DNA of 64,000 nucleotides from Shewanella cyperi. GTDB taxonomy: Bacteria > Pseudomonadota > Gammaproteobacteria > Enterobacterales > Shewanellaceae. A program made the translations under genes and the position numbers. The notes under the pieces are model-generated. The model was not told the DNA's origin and searched no databases. It was given only the letters and a program-made list of their open reading frames with translations. Shown here in pieces: positions 37,401 to 47,500 of this stretch (within the stretch, counting starts at the first letter, position 1; every line of letters starts with the position of its first letter). The stretch covers positions 124,001-188,000 of the forward strand of contig NZ_CP071501.1 in the NCBI RefSeq assembly GCF_017354985.1. Reading direction: 5' to 3'.

Positions 37401-40400
37401 ACCAGTGGAACCGCAACAGTGTGCCGGTCCTTGGCGCCACTGCCGCCAGCTATGTGCTGGGTGATGTGGACGTGGGTGGCCTGATGACTGTGACCGCCAG
37501 CTACACAGATGGTCAGGGCACGGCGGAAAGCGTGACCTCGGCCGCGACGGCGGCGGTGGCCAACGTCAACGATGCGCCCACCGGGACTGTGTCCATCAGC
37601 GGGGTGGCGCTGGAAGGGGAAACCCTGACCGCCAGCCACAACCTGGCCGACGATGACGGTCTGGGAGCCGTAAGCTTCCAGTGGTTGCGGGAGAACGCCG
37701 TGATTGCCAACGCCAGTGGCAGCAGCTATCTGCTGGTTGCTGCCGATATCGGCAGCCGCATCAGCGTTCGCGCCGGCTATACCGACGGTCATGGCACCGC
37801 CGAAGCCGTCGACTCGGCCCAGACCGAAGCTGTGGTGGCGGCCAACAAGGCGCCGGTGGCCAATAACAGCCAGGTCAGTGTCGATGAAGACAGCAGCATA
37901 GCGATAGAGCTGGATGCGACCGACCCGGACCAGGACACCCTGGCAGTGACCATAGAGACACAACCCACCAACGGTGAGTTGGTGCAGCAAGGGGCGCTGT
38001 GGCTGTACACCCCCAATGCCGACTTCAACGGCGATGACAGCTTCAGCTACAGCGTATCCGATGGTTCGCTGAGCTCAGGCACGGCCACGGTCAGCATCAC
38101 CGTGACTCCGGTCAATGACGCGCCGGTGGCGGTGGCGGATGCCTTTGAGCTCAGCAGTGATTCGGGGCAGTTCAGCGCCTTCAATGTGCTGGCCAACGAC
38201 ACCGACATCGATGGCGATGCCCTGACCCTGTATCAGGTCAGCACCAACCTGGGTGAAGCCAAAGTGGTGGACAACCAGCTGAGCTACCGTGCGCCCCTGG
38301 GTTACCAGGGCACTGTGGTGGTCAACTACAAGGTGCGGGATGCGGCCAAGGCCGAAAGCAGTGCCGTGGCGACGTTGACCGTCAGCTCCACGGCGGCGGG
38401 GATAGTGCTGACGCCACCGGCGGATGTGACCGTCAATGCCACCGGCTTGTTTACCAAGGTCGAGATGGGCACGGCGGTGGCCACGGCCGGCGGTGAGAGT
38501 CTGCCGGTGACGGTGGACAGCAACGGCTTCTTCAGTCCCGGCGCCCACAAGGTGACTTGGTCTGCGGCCGACGGTGACACAACTGTGTCCATGACCCAGG
38601 CGGTGAATGTCATTCCCCTGGTGGGTCTGAGCAAAGACCAGACGGCGAGCGAAGGCAGTGATGTGAGCTTCCGGGTGCTGCTCAACGGTGATGCGGTGAG
38701 CTATCCGGTGGAAGTGCCCTACAGCGTAGGCGGCACAGCCGCGACCGATGGCTCAGACCACGATTTGGTGGATGGCAGCGTGATGTTCAACCAGGGCGAG
38801 CTGGAGAAAACCGTGTCGCTGCACCTAGTGGACGATGGCACCCCCGAAGGCAATGAAACTGTAGTGGTCACCCTGGGCACCCCGACCCATGCGGTGCTGG
38901 GACCCAAGGCCAGCCATACCCTGACGATAGTGGAAAGCAACGTGGCGCCCAGTGTGGTACTTGGTGCCACCCAGGGTGACGGCCAGACCCGTATTGTCAG
39001 TCAGGATGGCGGCCTGGTGACGGTGACAGCCACTGTGACCGACCCCAACACGGGTGACAGCCACAGCTTTGACTGGTCGCAGAGTGATAACGCGTTGGTC
39101 GACAGCGACGGTGACGATAGCACCTTCACCTTTGACCCATCGACGCTGTCACCGGGCTTCTACAAGCTGCGGGTGGCGGTGAGTGACGGCGACAAGACAG
39201 GTATGGACCGTCTGAAACTGCGGGTCGAGGCGGCGCTGCCGACACTGGACACCACAGACAGCGACGGTGACGGCATCAACGATAACGATGAAGGCGCGGG
39301 TGACAAGGATGGTGACGGTATCCCGGATTACCTGGATGCGGTCAACCTGGCCCGCAACGTGGTCCAGGAAACCCCAGCCAGCAGCAACAGCTTCCTGATG
39401 GAAACTGAACCCGGTCTGGCATTGAGTTTGGGTGATGTGGCGTTCCGCGCCAACGGAAGTGACACAGGTGTCAGCAACGGCGATGTGGTGACCCATGGTA
39501 ATGAGGGCGCGGGGGCGACGGACGACATCGACTATCGCTATGGCAACGGTATGTTCGACTTCAACGTGGAAGAACTGCCGCTGTCGGGGCAGTCGGTCAA
39601 CATAGTGGTGGCCCAGTTCCAGCCGGTACCGGCCAATGCTGTGTACCGCAAGCTGATGCCGGGTGGTTGGCAGGACTTTGTGATTGATGCCAATAACGCC
39701 GTGGCCTCGGCATCCGGTGCCGAGGGTTACTGCCCACCGCCGGGTGATGCGGCCTACAGCACAGGTCTGACCGAAGGTCACTGGTGTGTGCAGTTGACCA
39801 TAGAGGACGGCGGTCCGAACGATGCCGACGGTGAGGTCAACAGTGCCATCGACGACCCGGGTGGTCTGGCGGTGCCGGCCGGCAGCAACAATGCGCCCAT
39901 GACGACCGCCGATGTGGTGACCATGAAGCGCAACGCCAGTATCGACATTGACGTGCTGGCCAATGACACCGACGTTGACGGCGACAGCCTGATGTTGACC
40001 AGCGTGAATGCCGACCTGGGTCAGGTGAGCATAGTGGACAACCAGCTGCACTATGTGGCCGAAGCCGGGCACCTGGGTGAGGCGCACCTGAGCTACGGTG
40101 TCAGTGACGGTAAGGGCGGCTCGGCCAGTGGCAAGGTGACAGTGTCTGTGTTGCCGAACAAGGCGCCGGTGGCGGCGCCTGATATGGCCTCGGTGCACAG
40201 TGGCAACAGCGTGGTGATAGACGTGCTGGCCAACGACAGCGACCCGGATGCGGATGCGCTGACCGTGACCGCGGCCAGTGCTATGCACGGCATCGTGGTT
40301 ATCAACGCCGACAACAGCCTGACTTATACGCCGACAGTGGGCTATGACGGCACGGATACGGTGAGCTACAGCATCAGCGACGGTGACGGCGGTGAAGCGC

Positions 40401-40558
40401 AAGGCACTGTGACCATAGCGGTATCGGCGATGGAGACTGTGACCATCACCAACCGCTCGTCCGGCGGTGCGCTGAACTTCTGGGCCTTGGGTGTGCTGCT
40501 GGCGGGCCTGTGGCGCCGTCAGTCGAAAAACAATAAACAGGGAGTCAAAACCAAATGA
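31421..40558 (+). CDS. Giant DUF4347 / Ig-like / Calx-beta adhesin with GlyGly-CTERM (copy 1)
   Basis: A 3045-residue secreted protein. Signal peptide residues 1-24; DUF4347 about 137-290 (EIIIVDAGVEDA to TGDMDLRS, including HLISHGSDG and YLYGCSLAAD). Cadherin-like domains 385-625; five 118-residue repeats 626-1215; four 95-residue Ig-like repeats 1216-1595; an SbsA-type Ig domain; a Calx-beta domain from about 1708; cadherin/Ig domains to about 2330; a second Calx-beta about 2398-2506; a calcium-binding TSP3-like segment (TDSDGDGINDNDEGAGD) about 2612-2640. Then a choice-of-anchor-like region with cysteines and further cadherin-like repeats. The C-terminus has SSGG, a hydrophobic helix (ALNFWALGVLLAGLW) and a basic tail: a GlyGly-CTERM signal recognised by rhombosortase, with type II secretion. 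It is likely a calcium-stiffened cell-surface adhesin. The last 4.6 kb is shared with copy 2. Confidence 0.93.
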   Translation: MKNDLKKAALGALVPALFAGAAAAHNSAARSRFSTSRFSSKVAFGKNGAAALKDEAKGKDPFNAFDLAATRDCDTSPAVRMQSQCVSDETRFAVLQDPALIGPGELVKSDMSGDIPDQAQQQPVSQVNKTPPRMAVDEIIIVDAGVEDAAILLNGVDPRIMVFTIAADSDGVKALATILGHFKELQKVHLISHGSDGVLQLGNTRLTREKFDEYAGSLAEIKQAFAEHGGLYLYGCSLAADAKGEAFVTELKNQLGEVNIAASTDLTGPTRLGGDWELELVTGDMDLRSPFDPLAMQQMDHNLATVCYTYAHGTFGTKYIYHPDFGAASSRKRVGLVSSGGSAALYINHIPSDHLVSRNNASNGGTLFASKAAALASPYCQSAVNNAPTVSGAPASVTVLEDTASNVDLSAVIFADADGDSLTVTLSLNTGTLTATSGGGVTIGGSGTAALTLAGTPANINTYLDTASNIKYTGAANAAGNGAATLTISATDGNGGNLASNPSISINITSVNDAPSLSIGSNQSAGSGTGGLQQSVNSFASMSNDGDVEAVQGIADFIVSEASDTNNVVSGVDISNAGTLTYTPASGVEGTATINVQVQDDGGTANSGVDTSSTSQFTITVDTLAPTVTSVSVPASATYIVGQNLNFIVNTSEAVTVNTSGGTPQLGITVGATLRQATYQSGSGTSALLFRYTVQSGDLDSDGIAIGTLSANGGTLRDAALNDMNVTLNSVGSTSSVLVDAIVPTVSSVTVPANGTYIAGQSLDFTVNTSENVTVNTSGGTPQMAITIGATTRQAVYQSGSGTSALVFRYTVQSGDADSDGIAVGTLAANGGTLKDSVGNDMNLTLNSVGSTTSVLVDALAPTVSSVSVPANGTYVAGQNLDFTLNTSEAVTVNTGGGTPQIAITIGATTRQAVYVSGSGTSALLFRYTVQSGELDTDGIAVGALSANGGTLRDAAANDLNTTLNSVGATTSVLVDAVAPTVSSVSVPANATYIAGQNLDFTINLDDNVTVNTGGGTPQIAITIGATTRQATYLAGSGSSALVFRYTVQSGDLDTDGIVVGSLSANGGTLRDTATNDLNTTLNSVGSTTSVLVDAVAPTVSSVSVPANGTYIAGQNLDFTVNTSENVTVNTGGGTPQMAITIGATTRQAVYVSGSGTSALLFRYTVQSGDEDINGIAVGTLAANGGTLKDSVGNDMNLTLNSVGSTTSVLVDAVVPTVAISSTSSGTVNGQFDVTFTLSESSTDFDVSDVTVGNGTKGALSGSGTSYTLPLTPSADGTVTVDVAGGVFTDAAGNNNTAATQFSINADVTPPGVTISSSASGTVNGQFDVTFTLSESSTDFEAFDITVSNGAKGTLSGSGTSYTLPVTPSADGTVTVDVAGGVFTDAAGNNNTAATQFSIAADVTGPSVVIGSSASGTVNGPFDVTFTLSESSSDFTAADITVGNGSKGALSGSGSSYTLTVTPSADGTVTVDVAGGVFTDAVGNGNNAATQFSIAADVTSPSINISSTSSGTVNGQFDVTFTLSESSSDFTAADVTVGNGSKGSFSGSGTSYTLAVTPSGDGAVTVDVAGGVFTDAAGNGNMAATQFSINADVSAPTLSSSSPFDDEVNVATTVTPVLTFNETVQLGNGSISLQEVGGSSFESFDAGTGMGDNGGSVAVLGSALTITPGAALRTGKQYAIHIDNGAITDSNGNAYAGISDDTTLNFLVRPKLVLSVDKTEVSEPHSETATVTLSLQDDGGNAFVALSDVDVVLALSGTATLNSDYGLLGSNFTEGTLTLTVPAGSDSSTLSVTAIDDVVSDDGETIAVDIDSVSSGNATEVTAQSVSITVNENRTPTLTGLPASFTIVEDEVSNIDLSAVVLADADNDLLNLVLSVDSGTLTSPLGNSGNVTVVGSGTDAMVLTGLAADLNTFLDNANAVAITTAQDQTVDIVLSAAPSDGLANGSMSQATVSVTPVNDAPTGSVTISGMAVEDAMLTASNTLADVEGLGTISYQWNRNSVPVLGATAASYVLGDVDVGGLMTVTASYTDGQGTAESVTSAATAAVANVNDAPTGTVSISGVALEGETLTASHNLADDDGLGAVSFQWLRENAVIANASGSSYLLVAADIGSRISVRAGYTDGHGTAEAVDSAQTEAVVAANKAPVANNSQVSVDEDSSIAIELDATDPDQDTLAVTIETQPTNGELVQQGALWLYTPNADFNGDDSFSYSVSDGSLSSGTATVSITVTPVNDAPVAVADAFELSSDSGQFSAFNVLANDTDIDGDALTLYQVSTNLGEAKVVDNQLSYRAPLGYQGTVVVNYKVRDAAKAESSAVATLTVSSTAAGIVLTPPADVTVNATGLFTKVEMGTAVATAGGESLPVTVDSNGFFSPGAHKVTWSAADGDTTVSMTQAVNVIPLVGLSKDQTASEGSDVSFRVLLNGDAVSYPVEVPYSVGGTAATDGSDHDLVDGSVMFNQGELEKTVSLHLVDDGTPEGNETVVVTLGTPTHAVLGPKASHTLTIVESNVAPSVVLGATQGDGQTRIVSQDGGLVTVTATVTDPNTGDSHSFDWSQSDNALVDSDGDDSTFTFDPSTLSPGFYKLRVAVSDGDKTGMDRLKLRVEAALPTLDTTDSDGDGINDNDEGAGDKDGDGIPDYLDAVNLARNVVQETPASSNSFLMETEPGLALSLGDVAFRANGSDTGVSNGDVVTHGNEGAGATDDIDYRYGNGMFDFNVEELPLSGQSVNIVVAQFQPVPANAVYRKLMPGGWQDFVIDANNAVASASGAEGYCPPPGDAAYSTGLTEGHWCVQLTIEDGGPNDADGEVNSAIDDPGGLAVPAGSNNAPMTTADVVTMKRNASIDIDVLANDTDVDGDSLMLTSVNADLGQVSIVDNQLHYVAEAGHLGEAHLSYGVSDGKGGSASGKVTVSVLPNKAPVAAPDMASVHSGNSVVIDVLANDSDPDADALTVTAASAMHGIVVINADNSLTYTPTVGYDGTDTVSYSISDGDGGEAQGTVTIAVSAMETVTITNRSSGGALNFWALGVLLAGLWRRQSKNNKQGVKTK
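33296..35065 (+). repeat. Five tandem 354-bp coding repeats in adhesin 1
   Basis: Units begin at 33296, 33650, 34004, 34358 and 34712 with a constant 354-base period (118 codons), starting PTVSSVSVPANGTYI or similar and ending TTSVLVDA. Units 2 and 5 share long stretches of almost identical DNA near their ends (from about 33889 and 34949). A single further unit lies in adhesin 2 at 43957-44310. Confidence 0.95.
35066..36205 (+). repeat. Four tandem 285-bp coding repeats in adhesin 1
   Basis: Units start at 35066, 35351, 35636 and 35921 with a 285-base period (95 codons), each holding GTVNGQFDVTFTLSESS-type sequence and ending AATQFSINADV. One further copy is in adhesin 2 at 44311-44595; the long repeat starts inside this unit. 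Confidence 0.95.
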
Positions 40559-41148
40559 GAGCAGGCATAGGGTTAATGGTAGTGGCGCTGTGGAGCGCGG
40601 CGGTGACGGCCGAACCCTTCGAGCTGGGCCTGTGGCTGGGCCAGGCTTCGACGGATGTGCGCGGAAACAGTGCTGACATAATGAGTGCCGACATAGTGGG
40701 TGTCGATGACAATGACACCAGTTGGGGAGTGGAGCTGGGTTACGCCCTGACGGACGACTTCGGCCTGACCCTGGGGTATGTGGACCAGGGCGAGGGTACC
40801 CTGGTGCTGCAGGCCGACACCATCACGCCCGCGGCCTATCACCAGCAGGTGCGCGAAGTAGCGCCGCTGCTGGCCGAAGGGGTGACGCTCGGCGGCGCCC
40901 TGCGCTTCCCGGTGGCGGAGCAGTTCTCGTTGTTTGCCGAAGCGGGCGCCTTCTTCTGGGAGTCGAAGGTGAAGAGCAGTAACGGCACTGAGACGCTGAA
41001 AACCAACTTCGACGGCACCGACATGTACGTGGGCACCGGGGCGAGTTACCACTGGTCACCCCAGTGGTCGGCGTCGGTACGCTATCGGTACTACCACCTG
41101 GATGAAACCGTGAACGACTGGTCGGTTGGACTCAGCTACCGCTTCTGA
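35957..41148 (+). repeat. Long direct repeat, copy A (5.19 kb)
   Basis: Offset of exactly 8390 bases to copy B. It runs from inside the fourth 95-residue unit of adhesin 1 to the stop codon of the first barrel gene. By eye I found mismatches only at 36154, 36165, 36169, 36217, 36256, 36502, 41079 and 41097; the 4.57 kb between 36503 and 41078 looked identical. The flanks differ completely beyond the stop codon. Confidence 0.95.
40555..41148 (+). CDS. Outer-membrane beta-barrel protein paired with adhesin (copy 1)
   Basis: A 197-residue protein with a signal peptide (residues 1-19, LMVVALWSAAVTA) and a mature part made of alternating beta strands (FELGLWLGQAS, WGVELGYALTDDFGLTLGYVD, SLFAEAGAFFWESKV, WSASVRYRYYHLDE) ending LSYRF with a terminal phenylalanine. 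This is the eight-stranded OmpA/OmpW-like barrel pattern. The ATG overlaps the adhesin stop codon by four bases, so synthesis is coupled. No OmpA-type peptidoglycan domain exists. A structural or anchoring role for the adhesin is a reasonable guess, and the exact repetition of the pair supports joint function. Confidence 0.88.
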   Translation: MRAGIGLMVVALWSAAVTAEPFELGLWLGQASTDVRGNSADIMSADIVGVDDNDTSWGVELGYALTDDFGLTLGYVDQGEGTLVLQADTITPAAYHQQVREVAPLLAEGVTLGGALRFPVAEQFSLFAEAGAFFWESKVKSSNGTETLKTNFDGTDMYVGTGASYHWSPQWSASVRYRYYHLDETVNDWSVGLSYRF

Positions 41149-41165
41149 AGCCGTTAATACTTAAT

Positions 41166-41195
41166 CAAAACGGGCGCTTAGTGCGCCTGTTTTAT
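41166..41195 (+). terminator. Rho-independent terminator after barrel gene 1
   Basis: AAAACGGGCGC, TTA, then GTGCGCCTGTTTTATT: a stem of AAAC(G)GGCGC with GCGCC(T)GTTT including one mismatch, followed by Ts. It ends the first adhesin transcript. Confidence 0.65.
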
Positions 41196-41577
41196 TTGTC
41201 CGGGTAAATGATAAGCGGCAAGTCAGATCTCTGCTTCAGGTACAAATTTGAGATTTGATTGTTAATTGTCCATGTCGGCTACTGAAATAGCTATCTTTTT
41301 GATGATGACGTGAGCGGTTGATTGTATTGCGATTCTATAGTTTTTTTAAGTTTCTCGCGTCGGCTTTTAAGTTTTCTATTGTTAACAACTGATAAATGAT
41401 CCCAGTGGACTAGGTTCTGCTTTTTCTGTGGTAGCTCCGTCTCGGCACAGCTGCAAAAAATTGATCGAAATTGCACCATAACGAGCTAGCATACTGTAAA
41501 TCCTTATCTATACTCACCATCTCAGATTCCCTACAAAACAAAAGTTTAATCCTACCTATTTGGCATTGGAGTGCTTT
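41196..41577. other. AT-rich regulatory gap between the two adhesin units
   Basis: About 380 bases of markedly lower GC than both flanks, with runs such as TTTTTTTAAG and GTTAACAAC. It is expected to hold the promoter and control sites of adhesin 2. A 62-codon minus-strand frame (41291-41479) has no ribosome site or family resemblance and I do not count it. No insertion sequence or RNA motif was recognised. Confidence 0.5.
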
Positions 41578-44500
41578 ATGAAAAACGCATTAACGGGCGT
41601 CCGCGCCCGCGCTTTGCTCTCGCTGTCAATTTATCTCGGTTTAGGTTGGTCAAGTGCTCAGGCGGCCGATGTAGTGCTCTCTAATGGCGGCACCTTGGGC
41701 GGTACCAGCGTAATGGGTTTCAACATGGGGCAGTCGTTCACGGCGACCAAGACCGGACGGATCACCCAGGTCGAGATTGCGGCCTCGAACAACGTCTTCG
41801 GAACCGCGACACTCAATATCTATTCGGGCGCCGGCAATGGCGGAACCCTGCTCTATAGCAAGAGCGGTATCGATTTTTCGGGCGTCGCCGCCATCATCGA
41901 CCCCAACGTCTACAGTTACACCGCCATTACCGTGGACACCGAAGTGCCGATAATCAGCGGCAACGTCTACACCTTCCTGTTGACGCCAAAGACCGCCCTC
42001 GACATTGGTTATGTCAACAGCAACAACTACGCCGGTGGCGCCTTGTTTTCGCCTGACCTCGGCGGCTTCCAGAACGGTAACGATCTTCCGTTCAAGATTA
42101 CCCAGGCTGATCCTCTATATGACAGCGACGGCAACCTGACCGCCGGCGCTGGCGCAGAAGCCAGCACCATAGACACCACTGTGGATACAGTTGGTGAGGC
42201 CATTGACTTCATGGACTTCACCTTGACCGATGGCGGTAGCGGCGATGCTCGTAACCTGACCGCGTCGCAAATCGTGGTGCACATCGGGGGCACCAGCAGC
42301 AACACCGAACGCTCGGCTGTTACCTGGCGATTGAATGGCCCTGACGCCACTAACGTGGTCGGCGTCTACAACAGCGGCGCCCAGACCATCACCTTCTCCG
42401 GTCTCTCTATCAGCGTTGCCGACGGCGGCAACGAGACCTACACCATCAATGGTTATTTCAATACCACCACCGGCCTGACAGAAGGCCATACGTTTACCTT
42501 GAGCCTGGACGGCGCTACAGATGTTACTGTTGGTCAAGTCGACAGTCATTTCGGTGTCACTTCCTCCGTCAGCAATGGTGCAGGTGCGGCCATCAGCGTC
42601 GTCGCCTCAAAGCTCACTTTCAATACCCAGCCGGCCGGCTCGGTTTCCGGGGCTGCGCTGACTACTCAGCCGGTCGTGGCAGCGACCGATGCCTTCGGCA
42701 ACACCGACGTTGATTACACCAGCAACATCACACTTACCGAAGGCAGCGCCGGTTCGCTTTCGGGGACGACCACGCTGGCTGCCACCGCAGGCGTGGCAAC
42801 CTTCACCAACGTCGTATATACGGCAACGGCCGACCAGGAAGCGTTCACCTTGACCGCAGCTTCCGGCGCCTTAACCGACGGAACATCCAATGCGGTGAAC
42901 TCGGACGTGGTTGCGACACAGTTGATCTTTACCACCCAACCAGCTCCGACGACCTTGGTCAGCGGCGCGTCCACCAACTTCTCCACGGTTCCTGTGGTCA
43001 AGGCTGTGGACGGTACCAGTACAGTCGATACCGGCTACGCGACAGCGATAGTCCTTTCGGTCACAGATCCCAATGATGGTATTGTCGACGGCACAGTCGA
43101 CGCGTTCACGGGTACCGGTGATGAAGATATTCTCGGTTCCACCGTAACTATATCGCCGACCAGCGGAGCCTCTACCTACACAGGTTTGGCGATTCAATAC
43201 ACGGCAGGGGGTGTCAGCGATACCATAGCGTTACGTGCGACATCCGGCGGCCTGACTGCCGTCAACAGCAGCAGCATTAATGCGATAAGTCCACCAACGG
43301 TCACTGATGGCAATATCAGCATCAGCGGCGGTACCGGAACGGCCGGCGCCTTCAGGATCGGCGATGTGGTCACGGCGACCTGGGATAACTCTGGCACTGG
43401 TGACAATAATGCCGGTGTGTCAGCGGTGACTGTCGACTTCAGTCAATTCGGCGGCGGCGCGGCGGTTGCGGCCAGCAACAATCTGGATATCTGGACCGCG
43501 ACCTATACCATAGTGGCTGGCGCAATCGATGCTTCCAACCGTAACGTCAGTGTTACCGCCACCGGCAGCGGTTCAAGCACCACTGCTGATACCACCAATG
43601 CCACGGTCGATAATATTGCACCCACGGTCACCGACGGTAATATCACGGTCACAGGCGGCACCGGTACCGGCGGAGCCTTTATCCTGGGCGACACTGTGAC
43701 TGCGACCTGGAATAATACAGCTGGCGGTGACAACAACAGCGATACCATAGTTGGGGTCACAGTTGATTTCAGCAGCATGGGCGGCGGCAGCGCCGTGACT
43801 GCAACAGATTCTGCCGGCGTCTGGAGTGCTACCTACGACATTACCTCAGGCTCAACCAGTGGCAGCAACCTGAATGTCAGTGTCGAGGCCACAGATAATG
43901 CAGGTAATACTACCCAGCAGGCTGATACCAGCAACAGCAGCATAGATAAAGACGTGCCGACAGTGACCAGCGTCAGTGTGCCTGTCAATGGCACCTATAT
44001 TGTTGGGGATAGCCTGGATTTCACCGTCAACCTGGATGACAACGTGACGGTTGATACCGGTGGTGGAACGCCACAGTTGAGCCTGACTATAGGCGCCACG
44101 ACCCGCCAGGCCGCTTATCTGTCTGGCAGCGGTACCAGTGCTTTGGTGTTCCGTCATACCGTGCTGTCCGGTGATGAAGATACCGATGGTATTGCGGTCG
44201 GGGCACTCTCAGCCAACGGTGGCACTCTGCGCGATAGCTCAGGGAATGATCTCGACTTAACCCTTAATTCAGTTGGTTCAACAACCAGTGTGTTGATAGA
44301 TGCTATCGCACCCACTGTGAGTATTGGCTCAAGTGCCTCTGGCACGGTCAACGGTCAGTTTGATGTGACCTTTACCCTGAGCGAAAGCAGCAGCGACTTC
44401 ACTGCGGCCGACGTCACGGTCGGCAACGGCAGTAAGGGCAGCTTCAGTGGCAGTGGCACCAGCTACACCCTGGCTGTGACCCCTTCAGGCGATGGCGCGG

Positions 44501-47500
44501 TGACGGTTGATGTGGCTGGAGGCGTGTTTACCGATGCGGCCGGTAACGGCAACACGGCAGCGACCCAGTTCAGCATCAACGCCGATGTGTCGGCACCGAC
44601 CTTAAGCAGTTCATCGCCCTTCGATGACGAGGTCAATGTGGCCACTACGGTCACGCCGGTACTGACCTTCAATGAGACGGTACAACTTGGCAACGGCAGT
44701 ATCAGCCTGCAGGAAGTGGGAGGCAGCAGCTTCGAGAGCTTCGATGCCGGCACAGGTATGGGCGATAACGGCGGCTCGGTGGCGGTGCTGGGCAGTGCCC
44801 TGACCATCACCCCCGGCGCTGCGCTGCGCACCGGCAAGCAATACGCCATACACATTGACAACGGCGCCATCACCGACAGCAACGGCAATGCTTATGCGGG
44901 TATCAGTGATGACACCACACTCAACTTCCTGGTACGGCCCAAGCTGGTGCTCAGTGTCGACAAGACAGAGGTCAGTGAACCCCACAGCGAAACCGCAACA
45001 GTGACCCTGTCACTGCAGGACGACGGTGGCAATGCCTTTGTTGCCCTGTCGGATGTGGACGTGGTGTTGGCCCTGAGTGGCACTGCGACATTGAACAGCG
45101 ATTACGGTCTGCTCGGCAGCAACTTTACTGAGGGGACTCTGACCCTGACCGTGCCCGCGGGTTCGGACAGCAGCACCCTGAGTGTCACCGCCATTGATGA
45201 CGTGGTGAGCGATGATGGCGAAACCATTGCGGTCGACATCGACTCTGTCTCCAGTGGCAATGCCACCGAGGTGACTGCCCAGTCGGTGAGCATCACTGTG
45301 AATGAAAACCGGACGCCAACCCTGACGGGCCTGCCTGCCAGTTTCACCATAGTGGAAGATGAGGTCAGCAATATCGACCTGTCGGCTGTGGTACTGGCCG
45401 ATGCCGACAATGACCTGCTGAACCTGGTGTTGTCGGTGGACAGCGGTACCCTGACATCGCCCCTGGGCAACAGCGGTAATGTCACAGTAGTGGGCTCGGG
45501 CACAGATGCCATGGTGCTGACAGGGCTGGCGGCAGATCTGAATACCTTCCTCGACAACGCCAACGCGGTGGCCATTACCACAGCGCAGGATCAAACCGTG
45601 GACATCGTCCTCAGCGCCGCACCGAGCGATGGCCTGGCAAACGGCAGCATGAGTCAGGCCACGGTCAGCGTGACCCCGGTCAATGATGCGCCGACCGGCA
45701 GTGTGACCATCTCAGGTATGGCCGTTGAGGATGCCATGCTCACCGCCAGCAACACGCTCGCGGACGTGGAGGGTCTGGGCACCATCAGCTACCAGTGGAA
45801 CCGCAACAGTGTGCCGGTCCTTGGCGCCACTGCCGCCAGCTATGTGCTGGGTGATGTGGACGTGGGTGGCCTGATGACTGTGACCGCCAGCTACACAGAT
45901 GGTCAGGGCACGGCGGAAAGCGTGACCTCGGCCGCGACGGCGGCGGTGGCCAACGTCAACGATGCGCCCACCGGGACTGTGTCCATCAGCGGGGTGGCGC
46001 TGGAAGGGGAAACCCTGACCGCCAGCCACAACCTGGCCGACGATGACGGTCTGGGAGCCGTAAGCTTCCAGTGGTTGCGGGAGAACGCCGTGATTGCCAA
46101 CGCCAGTGGCAGCAGCTATCTGCTGGTTGCTGCCGATATCGGCAGCCGCATCAGCGTTCGCGCCGGCTATACCGACGGTCATGGCACCGCCGAAGCCGTC
46201 GACTCGGCCCAGACCGAAGCTGTGGTGGCGGCCAACAAGGCGCCGGTGGCCAATAACAGCCAGGTCAGTGTCGATGAAGACAGCAGCATAGCGATAGAGC
46301 TGGATGCGACCGACCCGGACCAGGACACCCTGGCAGTGACCATAGAGACACAACCCACCAACGGTGAGTTGGTGCAGCAAGGGGCGCTGTGGCTGTACAC
46401 CCCCAATGCCGACTTCAACGGCGATGACAGCTTCAGCTACAGCGTATCCGATGGTTCGCTGAGCTCAGGCACGGCCACGGTCAGCATCACCGTGACTCCG
46501 GTCAATGACGCGCCGGTGGCGGTGGCGGATGCCTTTGAGCTCAGCAGTGATTCGGGGCAGTTCAGCGCCTTCAATGTGCTGGCCAACGACACCGACATCG
46601 ATGGCGATGCCCTGACCCTGTATCAGGTCAGCACCAACCTGGGTGAAGCCAAAGTGGTGGACAACCAGCTGAGCTACCGTGCGCCCCTGGGTTACCAGGG
46701 CACTGTGGTGGTCAACTACAAGGTGCGGGATGCGGCCAAGGCCGAAAGCAGTGCCGTGGCGACGTTGACCGTCAGCTCCACGGCGGCGGGGATAGTGCTG
46801 ACGCCACCGGCGGATGTGACCGTCAATGCCACCGGCTTGTTTACCAAGGTCGAGATGGGCACGGCGGTGGCCACGGCCGGCGGTGAGAGTCTGCCGGTGA
46901 CGGTGGACAGCAACGGCTTCTTCAGTCCCGGCGCCCACAAGGTGACTTGGTCTGCGGCCGACGGTGACACAACTGTGTCCATGACCCAGGCGGTGAATGT
47001 CATTCCCCTGGTGGGTCTGAGCAAAGACCAGACGGCGAGCGAAGGCAGTGATGTGAGCTTCCGGGTGCTGCTCAACGGTGATGCGGTGAGCTATCCGGTG
47101 GAAGTGCCCTACAGCGTAGGCGGCACAGCCGCGACCGATGGCTCAGACCACGATTTGGTGGATGGCAGCGTGATGTTCAACCAGGGCGAGCTGGAGAAAA
47201 CCGTGTCGCTGCACCTAGTGGACGATGGCACCCCCGAAGGCAATGAAACTGTAGTGGTCACCCTGGGCACCCCGACCCATGCGGTGCTGGGACCCAAGGC
47301 CAGCCATACCCTGACGATAGTGGAAAGCAACGTGGCGCCCAGTGTGGTACTTGGTGCCACCCAGGGTGACGGCCAGACCCGTATTGTCAGTCAGGATGGC
47401 GGCCTGGTGACGGTGACAGCCACTGTGACCGACCCCAACACGGGTGACAGCCACAGCTTTGACTGGTCGCAGAGTGATAACGCGTTGGTCGACAGCGACG

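Noticed and set aside
39149..40402. 417-codon minus-strand frame, present identically at 47539-48792
   Set aside because: It is antisense to the adhesin stalk and arises from third-position codon bias in a GC-rich repetitive gene. The second occurrence only reflects the direct repeat.
41291..41479. 62-codon minus-strand frame between adhesin units
   Set aside because: AT-rich, without ribosome site or recognisable protein pattern; better read as regulatory DNA.
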